Shown here: one piece after another, positions 25,824 to 34,462 of the stretch
How positions within the stretch are numbered: the stretch's first letter is position 1
Layout: each line of letters opens with the position of its first letter
NCBI GenBank assembly: GCA_045126515.1
Contig: JBGVOM010000010.1
Coordinates: forward strand, 1 to 41,214
Direction of reading: 5' to 3'
Source: RUG11237 sp045126515
GTDB taxonomy: Bacteria > Bacillota > Clostridia > Lachnospirales > Lachnospiraceae
Length of the DNA stretch: 41,214 nucleotides
The notes under the pieces: model-generated
Database searches by the model: none
What the model saw: only the letters and a program-made list of their open reading frames with translations
Told to the model about the DNA's origin: nothing
Program-made: the position numbers and the translations under genes

Positions 25824-25846
25824 GAGGTAATGAAATGTTGTTATGA
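25822..25846 (+). promoter_or_regulatory. AGGAGG with a three-codon leader ORF (Met-Leu-Leu-stop) overlapping the next start
   Basis: AGGAGG at 25822-25827 is 7 bases from ATG 25835 but 15 bases from the only usable start of the downstream gene, ATG 25843. ATG 25835 opens a frame of just ATG-TTG-TTA-TGA, whose stop overlaps the downstream ATG as ATGA. The downstream frame has a stop at 25831-25833, so no earlier start is possible. The layout would suit termination-reinitiation, but the small ORF may be accidental. Confidence 0.4.
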
Positions 25847-27552
25847 AGGCGTACAAACTATACATTAAAACAGTAAAATTAATAATGTGTGGGATTTTAT
25901 TATGGCTTATTTCACTAAGCTTTGTTAGTACAAGTTATATTACAAAAGGAGAACATACATTTTATCTTATGGATTCACCTGTTTTTTTGATAGTGATTTT
26001 AGCTGGCGCTCTTTTGGGATTAAATCGAATAAATAAATTAGCGTGTATTAAAAAAATTAAGAAAGAATTGGAAGATGAATTCAAATTTAAGAAAGTTAAA
26101 TGTTTTATATTAATAACGCAACTAATAAGTACAGTGTTATGGGTACTATGCACACAACTGATACCTGGTGGTGATCAGTATCGGGTGTTGGAGGCCGCTT
26201 ATGGTTTAGATTGTAAAGATTACACTATGTTTATGGAAAATGGCTATATTGCGTTGTATCCCAATCAGATTGGCTTGGTGGTAATATATTATTTACTGTC
26301 TTTTGCCATTGGAAACTATAATTATATATTTTGGCAATTTTTCAATGCCATTTGCGTATGTCTTATTTGCAAAGCTTTATCGGAAATAGGTGAAAAATTT
26401 GGCTTAGATAAAGTTGGCCAGCTTTGTGTTTTGGGATTAGGATTATGTTTTTTTCCATTGGCGGGCTATGCCTCATTCGTTTATGGAACCATTCCGGGCT
26501 TAATGTTTGCATTATATGCCATGAAATTTGAATTTAAATTTTATGAAAGTTATAAATGGATATATATGGTTTTATCAGGTATATTTATATCAATTGCTAT
26601 GATGTTTAAAAGCAACTATTTGATTTTTTTTATTGGAATGGTAATATTTGCCTTATTAGAAACGATTAATAGGAAACGTATTATACTCATTGGAGCATTA
26701 GGAATATATATATTTGGTTATTTGTTTCAGTCATATGTCCCTAAATTCTTTTTAGAACAGCTGACGGGATATGAATTAGATGGAGGAGCATCCTCCTGGA
26801 GTTGGATTGTAATGGGCATACAGGATACATCTTATTATGCACCGGGATGGAGTAATGGATACAATGCTAATTCTTATGAAAAGTTTAGATATGACTCAGA
26901 AGCACAAGGGAAAGAAGCAAAAAAGATAATTGCAGAAAGAATAAAATATTTTCAACATAATAAAAAAGAAGCAATTTCTTTTTTTTCAAAAAAAATTGCT
27001 TCACAATGGAATAATCCAACATTTCAGTGCTTTTGGATAGGGCAAGTCAGAAATACAAATATAAAAACAAATTCTATAGTTTCAGAAATCTTATGGGGGT
27101 CTGGAGCAGAAACTGTAATACAGTATTTGAATATATTACAATCGCTCATATTGTTAGGAGCATTATTCAGCGTAAATGGAATTGATGCGAAAAGAGAAAA
27201 TTCAAACATGACACTTTTTCAAATGATTTTTATCGGTGGATTTGTATTTCATTTATTTTGGGAAGGAAAATGTCAATACATATTGCCTTATTTTGTACTT
27301 TTACTTCCTTTATCAGTAAAAGGATATTTCAAATGGCAAAAAAACAGTGATTATATATTAAAAATAAATCATCAGAAGAATAAGAAAAGTGTAGTAATAA
27401 AAAGAATTGCAGGTATGGTGTGTGTGATTGCGTTCATGTGGCTGATGAAAATATGCGATTTACCAGACGAAAGAAAGGATTATGAACAATATCTAAATGG
27501 CAAGGGGGAATACGTTGATATCGTGTATGGAGAAAAATCAGCAGGAAAATAG
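25843..27552 (+). CDS. GT-C-like polytopic membrane protein, paralogue family member 2
   Basis: A 569-residue membrane protein related to 24264-25823. Shared blocks are LIPGGDQYRVLEAAYGLDCK (candidate catalytic Asp), YPNQIGLVVIYYLL, SWIVMGIQDTSYYAPGWSNG, KIASQWNNPTFQCFW, and GGFVFHLFWEGKCQYILPYF (GGFVFHLIWEAKGQYTVVYV in member 1). It has about 11 hydrophobic segments and a C-terminal extension with one more hydrophobic segment and a short extracytoplasmic tail. The predicted role is sugar transfer on the outer leaflet. The coding sequence is visibly more A+T-rich than the cytosolic GT genes. The start context is unusual, with the ribosome binding site serving a tiny leader ORF better than this ATG. 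Confidence 0.65.
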   Translation: MKAYKLYIKTVKLIMCGILLWLISLSFVSTSYITKGEHTFYLMDSPVFLIVILAGALLGLNRINKLACIKKIKKELEDEFKFKKVKCFILITQLISTVLWVLCTQLIPGGDQYRVLEAAYGLDCKDYTMFMENGYIALYPNQIGLVVIYYLLSFAIGNYNYIFWQFFNAICVCLICKALSEIGEKFGLDKVGQLCVLGLGLCFFPLAGYASFVYGTIPGLMFALYAMKFEFKFYESYKWIYMVLSGIFISIAMMFKSNYLIFFIGMVIFALLETINRKRIILIGALGIYIFGYLFQSYVPKFFLEQLTGYELDGGASSWSWIVMGIQDTSYYAPGWSNGYNANSYEKFRYDSEAQGKEAKKIIAERIKYFQHNKKEAISFFSKKIASQWNNPTFQCFWIGQVRNTNIKTNSIVSEILWGSGAETVIQYLNILQSLILLGALFSVNGIDAKRENSNMTLFQMIFIGGFVFHLFWEGKCQYILPYFVLLLPLSVKGYFKWQKNSDYILKINHQKNKKSVVIKRIAGMVCVIAFMWLMKICDLPDERKDYEQYLNGKGEYVDIVYGEKSAGK

Positions 27553-27599
27553 TAATGGTAAGTAAAAAATGATATTTGTATTTAAAGTAGGAGGAACAA

Positions 27600-28571
27600 A
27601 TGAAACCAAGGTTATATATCGTTATACCGTGTTATAATGAAGAAAAAGTTTTACCAATTACAAGTAGTCTTTTTTTGAAAAAGATAAAAGATTTAATAAA
27701 AAAAGAAAAAATTAACGAAGAAAGTCGTATTTTGTTTGTTAATGATGGAAGCAAAGACAAGACGTGGGAAATTATAAAAGAACTTTCAAAAAAAGAAAAA
27801 TATTTCATGGGTATTTCTCAAAGTAGAAATCGTGGACATCAAAATGCAGTTTTGGCTGGATTGATGGAAGCAAAAGACAGATGTGAAATTACTATTTCCA
27901 TAGACTGTGATGGACAGGATGACATTAATGCAATGGATGAAATGGTAGAACAATATTTGCAGGGAGCCGAAGTGGTTTATGGAGTTCGTTCCAAGCGCGA
28001 TACGGATACCTTTTTTAAGCGCTTCACCGCAGAAGCTTTTTACAAATTGCTCAACAGTATGGGGGCCGAAGTGGTTTATAATCATGCTGATTATCGTCTG
28101 GTAAGCAGCAGAGTATTAAAGGAATTTGCTAATTTTAAAGAAGTTAATTTGTTCTTGAGAGGAATGTTTCCGCTTGTAGGATTTAAAAGTACCTGTGTTT
28201 ATTACGAACGTGCAGAAAGGATAGCAGGAGAGAGTCATTATCCTCTAAGCAAAATGTTATCCCTTGCTTTTGACGGAATTACGAGCCTGAGTATAAAGCC
28301 ACTTCGTATTATATCAGGAGTAGGATTTTGTATAGCAGTAGTCAGTTTTATAGCGGCATTGAAATTCGTTTATGATAAAATTTTTGGATATACAGTGGAT
28401 GGCTGGGCCAGTCTTGTCTGCATTTTGTGCATGGTAAGCGGTATACAGATGATTTGTATGGGTGTCTTAGGCGAATATATTGGAAAAATATATATGGAGG
28501 TAAAAGGCCGACCAAGATATATAATTAGTGAAAGGACTGAAAATATTCCTTGTGACAGGGAGATTGATTAA
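27600..28571 (+). CDS. GtrB/DPM1-like polyprenyl-phosphate glycosyltransferase (GT2), copy 1
   Basis: Transfers a hexose from a nucleotide sugar to polyprenyl phosphate on the cytoplasmic face, making the donor for outer-face GT-C enzymes. The 323-residue protein has a GT-A domain (LYIVIPCYNEEKVLPITS, NDGSKDKTWEII, SRNRGHQNAVLAGL, D102-C-D104 in SIDCDGQDD), a basic loop with SKMLSLAFDGITSLSIKPLR, and two C-terminal membrane helices (about 235-255 and 268-295), ending GEYIGKIYMEVKGRPRYII. This is the usual GtrB/YfdH layout. The ribosome binding site AGGAGGAAC precedes the ATG. It lies between GT-C-like genes that could use its product. Donor sugar unknown. Confidence 0.87.
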   Translation: MKPRLYIVIPCYNEEKVLPITSSLFLKKIKDLIKKEKINEESRILFVNDGSKDKTWEIIKELSKKEKYFMGISQSRNRGHQNAVLAGLMEAKDRCEITISIDCDGQDDINAMDEMVEQYLQGAEVVYGVRSKRDTDTFFKRFTAEAFYKLLNSMGAEVVYNHADYRLVSSRVLKEFANFKEVNLFLRGMFPLVGFKSTCVYYERAERIAGESHYPLSKMLSLAFDGITSLSIKPLRIISGVGFCIAVVSFIAALKFVYDKIFGYTVDGWASLVCILCMVSGIQMICMGVLGEYIGKIYMEVKGRPRYIISERTENIPCDREID

Positions 28572-28582
28572 GGAAGGGTACT

Positions 28583-29755
28583 ATGATTGCAAAGAAAGAA
28601 CGAGAAATTATTAATTGGGTAGAAAAAAATATAATGGTGATTTTTTTTATCATCGTTACAATATTAGCTGTTATTGTAAGGGGACTGTCTTTAGATGCGG
28701 TTTCAAAAGATATGACAAATTTTTTGCTTCCCTGGTATGAAAAATTACAGCAAAATGGAGGTTTTAAAGCACTTGCATTACAATTAGGCGATTATAATGT
28801 GCCTTATGTTGCAATTCTTGCTTTTTTAACATATCTTCCACTGGAACCAATGTATGCAATAAAGATAGTGTCAATCATTTTTGACTTTTTACTGGCATTT
28901 TTTGTGTCATTATTGGTTTATTATGGAAGCGAAAAAAATAAGTTCAAGACATTGTTGGGATATGTATTTATTCTGTTTAGTCCGATAGTTGTGCTTAACA
29001 GTGCATTTTGGGGACAATGTGATGCCGTTTATAGTGTATTTATTGTCATAGCAATGATTTGCATAGTAAAAGAGAAGGATATGTTGGCCTTTATCTTTTT
29101 GGGATGTGCTTTTGCATTTAAGTTACAGTTTATATTCATACTTCCGGTATTTTGCGTTATATACTTTCGCAAAAAAAGGTTTTCTGTGCTATACTTTTTA
29201 CTTATACCGTTTACCAATCTAGTTCTTTGTCTACCGGCTATCATTGCAGGAAGACCTATAACAGATGTTGCTTCAATATACATGAATCAAACCTCTACCT
29301 ATAAACATATGACGATGAATTATCCAAACTTGTATGCGGTTATAGGTGATTGTTATGAGCAATTACATACGCTTGCTATTATATTTACAATCATTATTTT
29401 GGGAATTGGAGCATTCATTTTACTGTATAAAAAGATTGAGATAACATATCAAAATATAATTTGGTTATCAATATGGAGCATTTGGACTTGTGTCATGTTT
29501 TTGCCGGCAATGCATGAGAGATATGGTTTTCTAATGGAGTGCTTACTGATTGTCAATGCACTGATATATAAAAAAAATATAGCAACAGCATTGATAGTTC
29601 AGACAATAACTGTTTATACATATGCAATGTTTTTACTTGGAGCCGGTTCAGGACTTCTATATTATTTGGGAATTGTAAATTTTCTGCTTTATTTATGTTT
29701 TACGATAAAAGGATTTAGAGAATTAAGTTCAAGTCGATGCAGGGAGGAATCCTAA
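28583..29755 (+). CDS. GT-C membrane glycosyltransferase, Gpi18/mannosyltransferase-like
   Basis: A 390-residue integral membrane protein with about 10 hydrophobic segments. The first extracytoplasmic loop SLDAVSKDMTNFLLPWYEKL contains a candidate catalytic Asp (D43). NSAFWGQCDAVYSVFIV follows, then a late FLPAMHERYGFLMECLLIV. The WGQCDA and PAMHERYGF blocks are typical of the COG5542 (Gpi18-like) mannosyltransferase-related family, which uses polyprenyl-phosphate sugars on the outer face. It starts 12 bases after the GtrB-like gene, suggesting a donor-synthase/transferase pair. The ribosome binding site is AAGGAAGG. Sugar identity is not certain. Confidence 0.75.
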   Translation: MIAKKEREIINWVEKNIMVIFFIIVTILAVIVRGLSLDAVSKDMTNFLLPWYEKLQQNGGFKALALQLGDYNVPYVAILAFLTYLPLEPMYAIKIVSIIFDFLLAFFVSLLVYYGSEKNKFKTLLGYVFILFSPIVVLNSAFWGQCDAVYSVFIVIAMICIVKEKDMLAFIFLGCAFAFKLQFIFILPVFCVIYFRKKRFSVLYFLLIPFTNLVLCLPAIIAGRPITDVASIYMNQTSTYKHMTMNYPNLYAVIGDCYEQLHTLAIIFTIIILGIGAFILLYKKIEITYQNIIWLSIWSIWTCVMFLPAMHERYGFLMECLLIVNALIYKKNIATALIVQTITVYTYAMFLLGAGSGLLYYLGIVNFLLYLCFTIKGFRELSSSRCREES

Positions 29756-29758
29756 AAG

Positions 29759-31324
29759 ATGCTGAAGAATAAACAAATATTAAAAAAATATCGTTATGAA
29801 ATTGTTTTGGCATGTGTGTTTATATTAGGAGCATTTGCACGTACTTATATGTTCGGGAAAGTTCCGGGAGGAGTGAACCAGGATGAGGCATTATCAGGAT
29901 ATGAAGCATATTCATTTCTTAAGACAGGAAAAGATATTCATGGTTATAGGAATCCTGTTTACCTCATGTCTTGGGGAAGTGGGATGAATGTATTGAACTC
30001 ATATTTATTAATTCCATTTGTGGCATTATTCGGATTAGAAGTTTGGGTAATACGTCTTCCACAGCTTATTGTCGGGTTGTTAACAATTTATGTATCCTAT
30101 CTATTGGGAAAAGAGATAAAAAATAAGCAAATAGGTCTTCTTTTTGCATTTTTGATTAGTATTGCTCCATGGCATGTTCTTATGTGCCGATGGGGGCTGG
30201 AAGCTAATCTTGCTCCCGGCTTTTTACTTTTCGGTGTATATTTTTTTGTAAAAGGAAATGAAAAGCCAAAGTGTTTCTTGTTTTCGGGATTGATGTTTGG
30301 TCTGTCACTATATTCTTATGCAACAATCTGGTATGTGGTACCTTTTTTGGTTTTTTTTATGGCGCTTTACTATTGGGCTTATAATAAAAAAAATATTCAT
30401 TGGAAGGAATTAATTAAAGGTGGTGGGATTTTAGGAGTTTGTGCTACTCCATTAATCATGTTTCTGTTTATCAATAAAGGATACATGAATGAGGTAAGGC
30501 TTCCATTTATTTCAATTCCCAGATTACTAAAAATGCGGACTCCTGCCATTTCAGTAGAAGATTTAAAAAATAATATAAGTACTTTTTGGAATATTTTATA
30601 TACACAGATAGACGGAATGATATTAAATGCAACAGAAAAAACTACGACGATATATTATATAACATCTATATTTGTAATTATAGGTATTTTGATGATAGCC
30701 GGAAAGACAGTAAAAAGAGGTAAGGAAAAAAAATTTTATCCGGAGACATATCTTCTTATCTGGTTTCTTCTTTGTCTGGTGCAGGGAAGTTTATTGGAAT
30801 CGAATATAAATAAAATTAATGCAATTTATCTGCCCATGCTAATGATTGCCGGTATAGGAATTTATGAATTATGCCAAAAGATAAACAAAAAAACAATACC
30901 TTTAGTTTTGATAGTATGCATATACTTATTATTGTTTTCTAATTTTGAAAAATACTATTTTACAGAATATAAAGAGGAAATTAATTGGCAATTTGGGGCT
31001 GGGCTAGAGGAAGCGGTGGAAAGAGCAGAACAATTGGAAGGCTATACCTGTGTAAGCTCAAAAAAAATATGGAGCAAAATATTGTTTTTTAGTAAGGAGA
31101 ATCCAGATGTTTTCAGGGATACTGTAGAGTATTATAATTATCCGGATGAATTTTTAATGGCAAAATCATTTGGAAACTGGGAATTTTATGACGATAAATT
31201 AGATATTGATACTAATATGGAGAAAAAGGTATTTGTTTTAAAAAAGGGTGAATATTTGAAAGAGTTAAAAGAAGTGGGAATGAAAAGTGAGAACTATGGT
31301 AATTATGTTGTATGGTATCGCTAG
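29759..31324 (+). CDS. GT39/ArnT-type membrane glycosyltransferase
   Basis: A 521-residue polytopic protein of the PMT_2/ArnT type. After the first helix comes FGKVPGGVNQDEALSGYEAY with the acidic pair D42-E43, the catalytic position in this GT-C class. NPVYLMSWGSGMNVLNSYLL, WVIRLPQLIVGLLTIYVSYL, and PWHVLMCRWGLEANLAPGFL are all typical of GT39-like enzymes. A soluble C-terminal portion (about 410-521) follows the last helix. It probably transfers a sugar from a polyprenyl-phosphate donor to the exported polymer. The gene starts four bases after the previous stop, with AGGGAGGAA as ribosome binding site. Confidence 0.78.
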   Translation: MLKNKQILKKYRYEIVLACVFILGAFARTYMFGKVPGGVNQDEALSGYEAYSFLKTGKDIHGYRNPVYLMSWGSGMNVLNSYLLIPFVALFGLEVWVIRLPQLIVGLLTIYVSYLLGKEIKNKQIGLLFAFLISIAPWHVLMCRWGLEANLAPGFLLFGVYFFVKGNEKPKCFLFSGLMFGLSLYSYATIWYVVPFLVFFMALYYWAYNKKNIHWKELIKGGGILGVCATPLIMFLFINKGYMNEVRLPFISIPRLLKMRTPAISVEDLKNNISTFWNILYTQIDGMILNATEKTTTIYYITSIFVIIGILMIAGKTVKRGKEKKFYPETYLLIWFLLCLVQGSLLESNINKINAIYLPMLMIAGIGIYELCQKINKKTIPLVLIVCIYLLLFSNFEKYYFTEYKEEINWQFGAGLEEAVERAEQLEGYTCVSSKKIWSKILFFSKENPDVFRDTVEYYNYPDEFLMAKSFGNWEFYDDKLDIDTNMEKKVFVLKKGEYLKELKEVGMKSENYGNYVVWYR

Positions 31325-31378
31325 AAAAATAAGGAAATATAAGGGAAACAATTGTTGAGAGAGGAGAAAAATATTAGT

Positions 31379-32488
31379 ATGCAAAAAGAAACTTACAAAT
31401 TTACGAAATATGAAACGAACAGTATAAAACTAATAGCTGTCATACTGATGTTGGCACATCATTTGTTTTCTTTTCCAGATCGTATAAAAGAAACATGTTA
31501 TTATAATAGTCTGCTATTAAATTCAGATAATAAAACCATAGAAATGGAATTGGCATCCTTTGGAAAAATCTGTGTAGCATTATTTTTGCTTTTGGGTGGT
31601 TATGGGTTGTTTCAAAGCTATGTGAAAGATAAAACTCATGTAAATAAAATGCTTATTAAGAGAATTTTTAACTTGTATAAGAAAGTGTGGCAGATTTTCA
31701 TAATTTTTATTCCCGTTGGAATATTTATAGGTGCTGAAATAATCCCATCCGATAGAATCATTTATTTATTGAATTTTTTTGCGATTGATATTAGTATTAA
31801 TAATGAATGGTGGTTTTTGACACAATATATACTATTGATGGTTATTAGTCCATTTTTATTTGAGTGGATAGATAGAAAGAACAGTAATATATTAAAAGAT
31901 ATAGTATACATAACATTACTGCGGGAACTTTCATATTTTGTGCTAATTCAATTTATTAAGACGTGTCCTTATTTGGCAGAATTTGCATCTTCTTATGCAT
32001 GGAAGGTCTTAGGGTTATTACTTGATTTGATGCCGATATATTTATTCGGAGCTTATTTAGCTAAATGGAATATTGTTGAGAAATGTGTTAATAGTATTCA
32101 GAATAAATGGATAAAAAAAATTGTTGGTATGGCATTGATTTTGGTGTGTTATTGTTTTAGACAAGAGTGGTCGCAAACAGATTCATGGGGAATGGATCAA
32201 TTTGATATGTTTTATGCTGCGATATTTACAGTGGCATGTGCCTTACTATTGGAAAATAATATAAAATTAAAGGATATAATGTGCTTTTTCGGAAAACACA
32301 CTACGGGAGTATGGCTGATTCATACCTTTTTCTGTTATTATTATTTTCAGGAATTTATCTTTTACTCACATCAGCCTGTTGTGATTTTGTTAACATTATA
32401 TTTGGCCTCATGGTTATCGGATGTTGCAATTACCAGTGCTTTTTCTGGAATTGGAAGATGTGTTGAAAAGCTGAAAAATATCATATAG
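31379..32488 (+). CDS. Acyltransferase family 3 membrane protein
   Basis: A 369-residue multi-pass protein of the acyltransferase-3 family, diverged from 21209-22240. The R/K-x10-H hallmark is seen as K17...H28 (SIKLIAVILMLAHHLFSF). NEWWFLTQYILLMVISPFLF is the usual conserved block, and GKHTTGVWLIHTFFCYYYF near the C-terminus carries the late His. It has about 10 hydrophobic segments. It would acylate a sugar of the surface polymer. The start at ATG 31379 is preferred, with GAGGAG 12 bases upstream. An in-frame TTG at 31352, adding nine residues, is possible. Acyl group and target unknown. Confidence 0.78.
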   Translation: MQKETYKFTKYETNSIKLIAVILMLAHHLFSFPDRIKETCYYNSLLLNSDNKTIEMELASFGKICVALFLLLGGYGLFQSYVKDKTHVNKMLIKRIFNLYKKVWQIFIIFIPVGIFIGAEIIPSDRIIYLLNFFAIDISINNEWWFLTQYILLMVISPFLFEWIDRKNSNILKDIVYITLLRELSYFVLIQFIKTCPYLAEFASSYAWKVLGLLLDLMPIYLFGAYLAKWNIVEKCVNSIQNKWIKKIVGMALILVCYCFRQEWSQTDSWGMDQFDMFYAAIFTVACALLLENNIKLKDIMCFFGKHTTGVWLIHTFFCYYYFQEFIFYSHQPVVILLTLYLASWLSDVAITSAFSGIGRCVEKLKNII

Positions 32489-32535
32489 TTAGTAGCAATT
32501 GATAAAAGAATAACAGATGTAAGATAGGAGAAAAA

Positions 32536-33477
32536 ATGGACAAGATTGCGGTGTTAATACCTTGCTATAATGAAAGCAGGACAATTGAAAAGGTAGTTAC
32601 AGATTTTAAGAAAGCACTTCCAGAAGCTGTAATTTATGTATATGATAACAATTCAAATGACGGTACAGCGGAAATTGCAGAGAAGGCGGGTGCTGTGGTT
32701 TGTCACGAATACATGCAGGGCAAGGGAAATGTAATTAGAAGAATGTTTCGTGAAATCGATGCGGAATGTTATGTGATGACCGATGGAGATGATACATATC
32801 CGGCAGAATATGCCGTGGAAATGGTGGAAAAAGTATTAAAACGAAATGCAGATATGGTTGTGGGAGACCGCCTGTCATCTACCTATTTTCAGGAAAATAA
32901 AAGACCATTTCACAATTTTGGAAATACTTTGGTAAGAAAATGTATTAATATACTGTTTCACAATGATATTAAAGATATTATGACTGGATATCGTGCATTC
33001 AGTTATGAATTTGTAAAGACATTTCCGGTGCTTTCTAAAGGATTTGAAATTGAAACGGAAATGAGCATTCATGCAGTAGATAAAAACATGTTTGTAGAAA
33101 ATGTGGTAGTGGATTACAGGGACAGACCAGAGGGAAGTGAATCGAAATTAAACACTTACTCGGATGGCTTTAAGGTGTTAAAAACCATTGCAAGACTTTA
33201 TCGAACCTATAAACCGTTGGGATTTTTTGGAAGTATTGCGGCGATTTTGGCTCTAATTGCAGTAGTATTTTTCATTCCTGTTGCAACGGGTTATGTGCAT
33301 ACAGGACTGGTACCAAGATTTCCTACATTGATTGCTTGCGGATTTATTATGCTGACGGCAATTCAAGCGTTCTTTTCAGGGCTAATCTTACAGACTATGG
33401 TACAGAAGAATCGTCAGGATTTTGAATTTGAGTTATGCAGAGTTACAGAGCAGAAGAAACAACTGTTACAGGAATGA
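32536..33477 (+). CDS. DPM1-like polyprenyl-phosphate glycosyltransferase (GT2), copy 2
   Basis: A 313-residue GT2 enzyme expected to make a polyprenyl-phosphate-linked sugar from a nucleotide sugar. It has IAVLIPCYNESRTIEKVV, DNNSNDGTAEIAEKAGA, MQGKGNVIRRMF, and the metal site MTDGDD with D83 and D85. DIMTGYRAFSYEFVKTFP and KGFEIETEMSIHA are typical of the dolichyl-phosphate mannose/glucose synthase group. Two C-terminal hydrophobic segments follow (about 230-252 and 262-285). TAGGAG precedes the ATG. The next gene is a second GtrB-like enzyme of a different subgroup, so the locus may produce more than one lipid-linked donor. Confidence 0.87.
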   Translation: MDKIAVLIPCYNESRTIEKVVTDFKKALPEAVIYVYDNNSNDGTAEIAEKAGAVVCHEYMQGKGNVIRRMFREIDAECYVMTDGDDTYPAEYAVEMVEKVLKRNADMVVGDRLSSTYFQENKRPFHNFGNTLVRKCINILFHNDIKDIMTGYRAFSYEFVKTFPVLSKGFEIETEMSIHAVDKNMFVENVVVDYRDRPEGSESKLNTYSDGFKVLKTIARLYRTYKPLGFFGSIAAILALIAVVFFIPVATGYVHTGLVPRFPTLIACGFIMLTAIQAFFSGLILQTMVQKNRQDFEFELCRVTEQKKQLLQE

Positions 33478-33503
33478 TTTAAATACCATAGCGGAGGAAA
33501 TGT

Positions 33504-34460
33504 ATGAAGTTATCACTGGTAATACCTTGTTACAATGAGGAAGAAAACGTAGAAATGTTCTATGAAGAAGTAAGAAAATGCTTTCAGGGAAAGATAGAGA
33601 CGTATGAGTTTATCTTTGTGAATGATGGAAGTAAAGATAAAACCATGAAGAAATTAAAAAAAATTTATCAAAACAGAGGTACACAGCAGGTAAAAATCAT
33701 TGGTTTTTCCAGAAACTTTGGAAAAGAGGCGGCTATTTATGCGGGTATACAGCAAGCGGCGGGTGAATACACAACCATTATAGATGCAGATTTGCAGCAA
33801 CGACCGGAAGTGGTTTTGAAAATGGTACAAATATTAGATGAAAATGAGGACTACGATTGCGTAGCAGCCTTTCAGGAAAAACGAAATGAAGGAAAAGTGT
33901 TAACTTTTTTCAAGAATGCATTCTATAAAATTATTAATAAAATAGCAGATACAGAATTTATTTCCGGTGCCAGTGATTTTAGAACTTTTCGTTCTAATAT
34001 GCGGACTGCAATTTTAAGTATGAGTGAATATCACAGATTTTCTAAGGGGATTTTTTCCTGGGTTGGATTTGAAACGAAATTTATTCCTTATATGGCAGAA
34101 AAGCGAAATGCAGGCACATCGAAATGGTCTTTTCGAAAATTGTTTAAATATGGGATGGATGGTATCATTTCGTTTTCTGTGGCACCTTTACGACTGGCTA
34201 CCTGGGCAGGTACTATTTGTGCAGAGCTGGCATTATTGTATATGGTAATCATTTTCTTTCAGAAACTTTTTTTTGGCATCGATGTTCCGGGACATGCTAC
34301 GGTAGTAACCTTAATTTTGTTTATTGGAGGTGTACAGTTATTCTTTCTAGGAATATTAGGTGAGTATATATCTAAAATGTACATACAGGAAAAGAACAGA
34401 CCTATTTACATTACAAGGGAAACTTTGGGGATTGAAGAAAAAGGGAATGGTAGGAATTAA
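33504..34460 (+). CDS. GtrB/ArnC-like polyprenyl-phosphate glycosyltransferase (GT2), copy 3
   Basis: A 318-residue GtrB-type enzyme with KLSLVIPCYNEEENVEMFY, NDGSKDKTMKKL, SRNFGKEAAIYAG and D94-A-D96 in IDADLQQRPE. The basic interfacial segment KRNAGTSKWSFRKLFKYGMD precedes SFSVAPLRL and two membrane helices, then GEYISKMYIQEKNRPIYI. These are the standard GtrB features, including the ERxAGxSKW-type loop. It makes a polyprenyl-phosphate hexose on the cytoplasmic face. It is followed after two bases by a GT-C-like gene, the classical GtrB/GT-C arrangement. The ribosome binding site is GCGGAGGAAA. Donor sugar unknown. Confidence 0.9.
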   Translation: MKLSLVIPCYNEEENVEMFYEEVRKCFQGKIETYEFIFVNDGSKDKTMKKLKKIYQNRGTQQVKIIGFSRNFGKEAAIYAGIQQAAGEYTTIIDADLQQRPEVVLKMVQILDENEDYDCVAAFQEKRNEGKVLTFFKNAFYKIINKIADTEFISGASDFRTFRSNMRTAILSMSEYHRFSKGIFSWVGFETKFIPYMAEKRNAGTSKWSFRKLFKYGMDGIISFSVAPLRLATWAGTICAELALLYMVIIFFQKLFFGIDVPGHATVVTLILFIGGVQLFFLGILGEYISKMYIQEKNRPIYITRETLGIEEKGNGRN

Positions 34461-34462
34461 AT

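Noticed and set aside
32495..32527. Promoter-like TTGATA/TAAGAT before the DPM1-like gene
   Set aside because: The spacer is only about 15 bases and the -10 matches 4 of 6, which is weak in A+T-rich sequence.
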